NCBI RefSeq assembly: GCF_000143415.4
Contig: NW_003314291.1
Coordinates: 478,006 to 542,005 of the forward strand
Reading direction: 5' to 3'
From: Selaginella moellendorffii
Lineage: Eukaryota; Streptophyta; Lycopodiopsida; Selaginellales; Selaginellaceae
Length of the DNA: 64,000 nt
The notes beneath the pieces are model-generated. The model was not told where the DNA came from. It saw nothing but the letters and a program-made list of their open reading frames with translations, and did not search any database. The position numbers were made by a program, and so were the translations under genes. This document shows positions 57,711 through 64,000 of the stretch, in pieces; position 1 is the stretch's first letter; every line of letters begins with the position of its first letter.

Positions 57711-58220
57711 GATCCAAAGTGGACGAGAACATGATCCTAATCGCGCGCGCGCGTGTGTGTGTGTTTTGCACAGACAAGCTTGCGTTTCTGAGAGAGTCGG
57801 ATCATCACGAAGATGGGATGAGCAGTCATCGTTTGTACTCTTTCCAAATGTGCGTGGAGTGCCTCTCTCTTTCTTTGATTTTAGCAGCAGCATATAGCTC
57901 TATGGCTACTTAGCATGCATGGTTTGTGACGTGGTTTGCACCTTATTCTATTTCCCAGGACTCCTTGACGGTCTTTTGCAAACTCCCAGAGTGTTGCATT
58001 CTCATGTACTCGGTGGGACAATCTGTAAGTTATAAACTTAAATTCTTTACGCTTCTCTAGAAATCTCTTTGATATACTCATCTAGCTTGTTCGTCTTGGC
58101 GGACAGAGAACAGAGAAGAAGATCGAAAAAAATCGAAGAACAGATGAAGAGCTCGAAAAAAAATCAAAGTTTTTAGAAGATGGGGGGAAGTTCTAGAGTA
58201 AATTTCTAGGGTTTGAGGTG
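57711..58220. other. Spacer between the LUC7-like and APH-1 genes
   Basis: Holds the 3' UTR of one gene and the leader of the next; the last 100 bases are A-rich with AGAAGATCGAAAAAAAT. No other gene. Confidence 0.5.
57736..57764 (+). repeat. (CG)n(TG)n microsatellite in the LUC7-like 3' UTR
   Basis: TCGCGCGCGCGCG is followed by TGTGTGTGTGTG directly downstream of the stop codon. Confidence 0.85.
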
Positions 58221-59278
58221 ATGACAGTAGCTAGCGGTGTGGGGTACACACTGATCGCGCTTGGGCCGGGGTTTAGTCTCTTCTTCCTCTCTATCGTGTC
58301 CAAGCCCCTTCTTATTCTTACGCTCCTTGCAAGGTATGGTCTTGATAAGTTGATACATCGCATTGATTTTCCTTGGTGCTTTTTTTCAGCACGCTGGTAT
58401 GGCTCGCATCTCTCGTCGCGCTTGCGATCGTTTGGAGGGGATTTCTTCCTTTGGGTTCTTCCGATTGGATTTGTTTGCCACTCCTAGCTTCGTCAGTGGC
58501 TCTTCAGGAGTTTCTTAGAGTTCACTTCTGGCGAACTTTCAAGTAAGAGAGCTCTTTCTTTGTTTTTTCGGAGGTGGAAATAAGTGTTGATCAGGAAAGT
58601 GGAGTCTTCTCTAAATGGTGTTGCGGTCAGGATCTCGAAGCCTCCTCTTAGACCCAGTGAAAAGATCGAGATCGCCATTGGTAAGCTTGAAAAAACTTGT
58701 TTTTCCGTATCATAGTTAGAGGCAATCGATTTAATTTTCGCAGTCTGAATCTCTTGATGGTTGCAGCTCTGGGCTTTGGCCATGGTTTGGCTCACTCGAT
58801 CATGTTTTGCTTGAGCCTGCTTACACCGGCGTTTGGACCCGGGACATTTTACCTTCGCTCGTGTCCTCAAATGCCATTTTTTCTAGTGATTTGTAAGTAA
58901 AGTTTGGTCTTTTTTTCTCAAGGTTTTTGCTTTTTAACTGGTGTCTGTTTTTTGTTAGAACAGCTCTCATCTCACTCGGATTTCTATTGATCCACACATT
59001 TTCAATGGTTATATTTTTCAAAGGCTACGAAGACCACAACAGTGGCCTCCGATTCTTCGTCCCCGCTATGCACGCCGTGGCTTCCTCGCTGGTAAAGTTC
59101 TTCCATAAAATTTCTAACAATCGAGAAGTAAAAATTGCTTTCTCTCTTCGTATTTTTCCTGTAGACTTTGGTGAATCTCGTACAGAACGGGTGTGTAATT
59201 GGCACTCCCCTCGTGATGCTGTGCGCGGCACTGACGCTTTTCGTGTGTGGAAAATCCCTGTGGCAAAAGGGGGACTAA
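58221..59278 (+). CDS. APH1: Gamma-secretase subunit APH-1
   Basis: 239 residues in six exons (58221-58333, 58390-58542, 58595-58680, 58767-58892, 58964-59091, 59165-59278). It is the scaffold of the presenilin/gamma-secretase intramembrane protease, in endomembranes. The N-terminus MTVASGVGYTLIALGPGFSL is typical. Multiple hydrophobic helices follow, with the conserved QEFLRVHFWR loop, and LGFGHGLAHSIMFCLSLLTP, which contains the GxxxG-like packing motif and the conserved His, followed by AFGPGTFYLRSCPQMPFF. The second conserved His is in LLIHTFSMVIF. The last helices read LVNLVQNGCVIGTPLVMLCA and end CGKSLWQKGD. The ATG at 58221 was preferred to an upstream in-frame GTG. All splice sites are GT-AG and restore one frame. 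Confidence 0.95.
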
Positions 59279-59716
59279 ACAGGATATTCTTTCCCAGAAA
59301 AAGAGGAGACAATGGCGCTTGAAATCGCGAACTTTTGGATGCCAGGAACTTCGCAATCAATGTCCCTTTTTTGACAAAATGTACCATGGTTTTAAGTTCT
59401 ATAATTCCCATGGTAGAAATGTCCCCAGGGTGAAATATAAAAAAGTGTGTGTGTTTTTGAGTAGTGTTGTCTTGTTTGGGTTTGGACTCGCGCACGCGTC
59501 TAGGGCGCCAAGGTGCGAGGCTATGGCGGACGGGGATTCTCGGCGCGCTGTCGCGCGGGCGTGCTCGCAGGTAGCGTGGCGCTGCTAGTCCTTCCCTGCC
59601 GAGAATGGTGTGAGCTGCGAGGGGGAATTTCTAGGGTTTTAGGTGGAGCAGCAGCAGCGGAAGCCGGCAGGATAGGGTTTTCTGGGAAGTGGGCCTAGGG
59701 TTACTCCAATGGCGGA
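59279..59716. other. Spacer and leader of the PP4R3 gene
   Basis: An ATG frame at 59522 is short. The region from 59480 is GC-rich (GGCGCGCTGTCGCGCGGGCG) and likely holds the promoter and 5' UTR. Confidence 0.45.
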
Positions 59717-62700
59717 ATGGATGGAGCTGTGAGTAGCGCGCGCGCGCTTGGTTCCAAGGTCATGTCTTCCTCTCAGAGTAATAACGAAGCCGCCACTCAA
59801 CTCGACTTGAACTACCTTCAGGTGAGTCTCATTGTTCCCGCAAGGATTTATTTTTTTGTTCCTCCTTCTCCTTTGGTAGAAGTAGCGATTTAGCAGTAGC
59901 TTGCAGCTAACTGATACTGAATTTTTCTCCCCCTTTTTTTTCGCGATTGGTATAAGAGTTTGCATCTGCTTGCGGTTCAGCGTGTAAAGGTATACCGCTT
60001 GAACGATGAAGGAAGGTGGGATGACAAAGGAACGGGCCATGTCTCGGTCGAGTACCTTGAGGTTTGTGCCAGCTTGCTCGCAACTTTGTCTCATATGTTT
60101 TGCTTTCGTTTCTGCAGAGATCAGATGCTTTGGGCATGGTTGTTATTGACGAGGAAGACAACAACACGCTTCTAGTTCATCGGATCTCGGCGGACGATAT
60201 CTATAGGCGGCAGGAAGGCAGGTTCTACTGCGCTCTTGCTCTTTGCGGATTTATACTGATGCTTTTGGTGCTCTCTAGAAACGATTATTTCATGGACGGA
60301 TCCCGAGATTGCCACAGATCTGGCTCTGAGCTTCCAAGAGGCCATGGGGTGTGGGTTTATCTGGTATGGATTGTGTGCGTGGTGGGATTCTTCTGAAAGT
60401 TTGAGCTGCAGGGAGCAAATTTGTAATGTTCGAAGGTCTGTCGTTCATTATACCAACGTTGGAGGTACACTTGTAAACAGTAATGTTCCTTCTCTGATAC
60501 CTTCCTTTACTCAGCTTTGGAAAACGGGGCCCGTGTTACAAGTGACGAATTGGAACATTCTGGTACATCTCAAGACGATGGTATCATTTTGGAACATAGT
60601 TCTTTACAGAACTATACTGATACACTGTGCCACAGATGATGTGCTCCACGATAGTGGTAGCAGTGAAATTCAACAATTACCCGGCGTTGAGCTATCCTCG
60701 CTTCCGCAGATTGTGAAGGTAAAGGTTATTCTTGGTGGCATATTTGACATGTTTTCATCCCTTCAGACGATCGCGGAAGTTGCACCCCCCGACAAAGACC
60801 GCGTAGCTTCGCTAATAATGAAAGAAGTAAGTTGTTAACTCGTCTAAGTTTTCTTGAGGCAAGTTCTCATGCTCGAATATGTGTTAATCAGCAAAGTTAT
60901 ATCCCGAAACTGATGGAGCTGTTCAGGCTTTGCGAGGACTTGGAAAACGTTGAAAACCTTCACATGATCTTCCGGATAGTCAAGGGAATGAGTAAGGTTT
61001 CAAATTGTGGTTGCCTAGTTGTGATGTTCCTTTCATTTTCAGTTTCTTTGAACGACAAGAATGTGTTCGACACTATTTTTAGCGATGAACACGTCATGGA
61101 CGTGGTGGGCGCATTAGAATGTAAGACCGAAGGTTTCATTCTCCTGTTTCTGATCTTTTGGATATTAGACGATCCTGAACTTTCCTCTCAACAAGATCAT
61201 CGGGGTTTCTTAAAAACTCAAGTTGTCTTTAAGGAGGTAATTGTGTACGTTGGTTTTGAAGCTTCTTATTATTTTAAATGTAGGCTGTACCCATACATGA
61301 CGTAGCCATTGTGTCGAAGATTCACCAAACCTATAGAATCGGCTACGTAAAGGTTCATACTCTTACTCTGACTGTAGTATCTGTTCTGACTACTCCATGT
61401 TTGCAGGATGTTATTTTACCTCGTGTCTTGGATGACCAAACGTTTGCCAATATGAATTCGATGATGTTAGCGAACAACAAAGCGGTAATTTTTATTTGCA
61501 TTGTGTGACACGGCCTGCTATTAACTCTACATTTTAGGTGGTCTCTGCTCTCCATTCTGATAAAACATTTGTAAGTGATCTATTTGCAAAACTTCGATCC
61601 CCTGACATCTCTCAAAATGTTCGAAACGATTTGGTAAGTTTTTATTTCGTTGATTAATTGAATTTATGCTTAGACTGTTTCTTCCAGATATACTTCCTGC
61701 ACGAGTTTTGCAACCTTAGCAAAAATCTTCTTTCTCTTCACCGCTCGGAACTTTTCGGGTATGAACACATTAGTTTGATGTTGGACTTTGATCGTCGCTT
61801 TACAGCTCCCTTGTTGAGAAAGGCATTTTTGAAGTTGTTACAATGGCTCTTCAAAGTGAAGATTTAAATCTGCGTGTAAGTGGGTAAGTCACTCGAATTT
61901 TTGAGAATCCTCGTTTATCTTTTTTGTCTTGCAGGAGCGATATCCTGATTGTAATTCTCAATCATGATGCTGCTTTGCTACGTACTTTTCTTGTGCAGCA
62001 AGAGGGTCACGTTCTTTTTGGTCTTCTGGTATTTGCAAATCTTGTTTTCAATAGATACTAAGATGGTTCTTGTCCAGGTCAAGGGTCTGTTGAACTCCTC
62101 TGAAGGAGGGTTGCAAGCACAAATTCTCGAAATAATGAGAATGCTCTTGGACTCTGAACCATCAGAACAGGTATGAGGTCAATTTTAGTGTTTTTGCATT
62201 TTTTATTGATTTTTGGAGTTGGAAAGCAGCAGCCAACCGAAAAGATTGCGTACTTGGAGATGTTCTATGAAAAATACATAGATCAGCTTGTTGAAGTGTT
62301 AACTTCTTCCTGTCCGACAAAGGTGGTTACGGAACATTCGAAGCGAGTCCCTACGGTAGAGAAAACACAAGCATCTGGCGAGGTGCTCGGCAACATTTGT
62401 GAATTGATGTGCTTTTGCGTACTGCATCATGGATACAGGATGAAGTAAGTGCTACTTTCATTTAATCAAGCTAAGAGACTGTTTGCAGGTATTACGTGAT
62501 GCGGAACAACGTTGTAGAGAAGGTCTTGCGCCTTGTTCGAAGGAAGGAAAAAGTCCTTGTCGTCGCGGCTGTGAGGTTCCTCCGAACTTGTGTGGGGCTT
62601 AAGGTGATGGTTTTGTGCGATGTGGTTCGGTACTAACGCCATTATTACAGGATAACTTTTATGCTCGGTACCTTATTAAGAATAATCTTTTTGAGCCTGT

Positions 62701-63793
62701 TATTCAGGCGTTTTTAGCTAACGGAAACCGATATAACCTTCTTAACTCAGCTGTATTGGAGTTGCTTGATTTTATCCGGAAGGTAAATCTTTGCTATACT
62801 TTTTACGAAGCTTAATTTCTTTTGTTACAGTCGAATTTGAAGGATCTTCTCATACATATTGTTGAAAACTACGGCAAAAAGCTGGAATGCGTCGACTATG
62901 TTGATACTGTTAAGCAACTGAAGGTGAAATATGACCAGGTGAGCAGAGTTTGAGTGTTTTTTTTTTTCGCATTCTTTAATGTTTTACTTAGCAGTATATG
63001 GATGATTCTACTACGTCTAATCGAGAAGCTCCTGCCGGACCTAGTGGAATAGAAACTAGTTCCGACCGCTTTATTGGCCCGCTTCCCAGTCTAAGGAAAA
63101 GGAAAGACGAACGTGCACTTGATAAGGCTGAAGAAGATTATTTCAACGAGGATAGGTACGTGCTGCTTTACTTTATAGGCACTGGTTTTTAACTTCCGAC
63201 TTGCTCAGTGATGACGAAGAGGACAGCGCACAAACGTCTCAGACTATCACAGTCAATGGCAATGCAGTAGAGGATGCGCCATTCAGGTTAGTCGTTCATC
63301 TCTTTGGAAGATTTTTCTCTTGCTAATTTGTCCCTACAGACCATTCTGCTTGGTTGACTATGACGATGAAGATGACGATTCCCTTGTCCCTAGCAATGGG
63401 AAAAGCCGTCCTCGAAAGAGTGATGGATCGGAACACTGGCCTCATGCTAAGCGGAGGCCTCATCTAGGCGACTTTTCTATACACAAAAAGCTCAGACAAG
63501 ACAGTGGTGGCCAGTCCGAATTGGGAAAGCAAGAGGTCGATGGAATCAACAGGATATCAGTCGAGGGGAAACCACAGATTGGTAGAACAACTGATCAACA
63601 ACCTGGTAACTTGAAAGGTGGTCTTGACGACAAACGGGACTCCACTAAATCTTCGAGTAGCAAGGTCAGGGATGATAGCGTGGTCTCAAGACTAGGAGCT
63701 CCAGGCCGGGTCAGTGCTGGATGCAAGCTCCAGATCGAGGCCAAGCCACGGATCCCGGCAGCATCGTCTCCAGAGCAATCGAGTAGCCGATAG
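59717..63793 (+). CDS. Serine/threonine-protein phosphatase 4 regulatory subunit 3 (SMEK/PSY2-like)
   Basis: It targets PP4 to substrates in DNA repair and signalling. Around 20 small exons, opening 59717-59821, 59981-60061, 60118-60217, 60279-60363, 60412-60435. The N-terminal EVH1-like domain reads [56 protein letters not shown] and AMGCGFIW. The SMK-1/DUF625 domain follows: [81 protein letters not shown]-like part has [20 protein letters not shown] and [20 protein letters not shown], then [15 protein letters not shown] and [20 protein letters not shown]. The C-terminus is polar and acidic ([28 protein letters not shown]) with RKRKDER and Lys/Arg motifs that may direct it to the nucleus. 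Exon borders between 60436 and 60718 are uncertain. The third intron begins GC. Confidence 0.92.
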
Positions 63794-64000
63794 CAGCCGA
63801 AAATGGATGACCAGTGTACAACGAGCTCGTGTTTTTTGGGACCGCGAAGCAGCGGGATATGTACGAGTAGGGAAGATTAACTTTCGGTGCTGGGACGGTC
63901 GCCAGAGCGAGCAGCAAGCAGATTTTTGACAAAAACGATCCAGGCGAAGGTCGAGTGAGCTTAACAAAGTCCGGAGAGAAAATGCAGGAAGGGATGGAAG
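63794..64000 (+). other. 3' UTR and flank of the PP4R3 gene
   Basis: No open frame of note; the window ends here. Confidence 0.5.

Noticed and set aside
58493-59495. Minus-strand frames of 125 and 156 codons
   Set aside because: They oppose the APH-1 exons and introns and have no domain.
1-64000. CRISPR arrays, bacterial operons or phage-like modules
   Set aside because: No regularly spaced palindromic repeats or polycistronic layout; the introns and retroelements show a nuclear eukaryotic region.

Overview
The window looks like nuclear DNA of a vascular plant, most likely a lycophyte of the Selaginella type. This is an inference from very short introns (about 45-75 nt), compact islands of conserved eukaryotic genes with many exons, plant RLCK, F-box and PPR relatives, and Ty3/gypsy, Copia and TRIM retroelements. 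No bacterial operons, CRISPR arrays or convincing tRNA/rRNA genes were seen.

Layout. 1-13.9 kb is a decayed gene zone. It holds an RLCK-VII kinase pseudogene, an odd repeat-bearing gene with a C-terminal membrane segment and two perfect inverted repeats, a PPR remnant, a ubiquitin-like-domain gene with a frame break, a multi-exon Kelch gene, a secreted cysteine-rich peptide and an HSP70 pseudogene with an internal inversion. 14-37 kb is a nest of retroelements. An old, minus-oriented, non-coding LTR element (LARD-like) lies in two halves (16.1-20.5 and 31.9-35.7 kb). Between them is a Copia relic, itself split by a nearly intact 7.2-kb LARD (22067-29290, TSD CTGAG). Two TRIM elements with perfect TSDs (18137-19707 and 30577-31447) and a relic of a MDFAENY/DDLKHD-type gene are also in this block.

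37.4-39.9 kb is a complete ten-exon gene for the beta subunit of 3-methylcrotonyl-CoA carboxylase, broken only by a 114-nt assembly gap. 40.6-49 kb is a second nest: an old gypsy element (gag and protease/RT relics, LTR pieces) split by a young chromovirus (42098-47664, TSD ATTTT). The chromovirus carries a chromodomain, a canonical -1 slippery heptamer and a primer-binding site complementary to its own predicted transcript start. 50.5-53 kb holds an intronless F-box gene bracketed by fragments of the MCC-beta gene. 54.5-55.4 kb is a truncated tubulin-folding cofactor D pseudogene.

55.8-63.8 kb is a tight plus-strand gene island: a LUC7-like U1 snRNP protein, the gamma-secretase subunit APH-1, and the PP4 regulatory subunit 3 (SMEK/PSY2). 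These three are unrelated housekeeping functions (splicing, intramembrane proteolysis, phosphatase targeting). The MCC-beta gene acts in mitochondrial leucine breakdown. Nothing suggests the host genes form one pathway; the structural interest is in the retroelement nests and the gene-fragment traffic.
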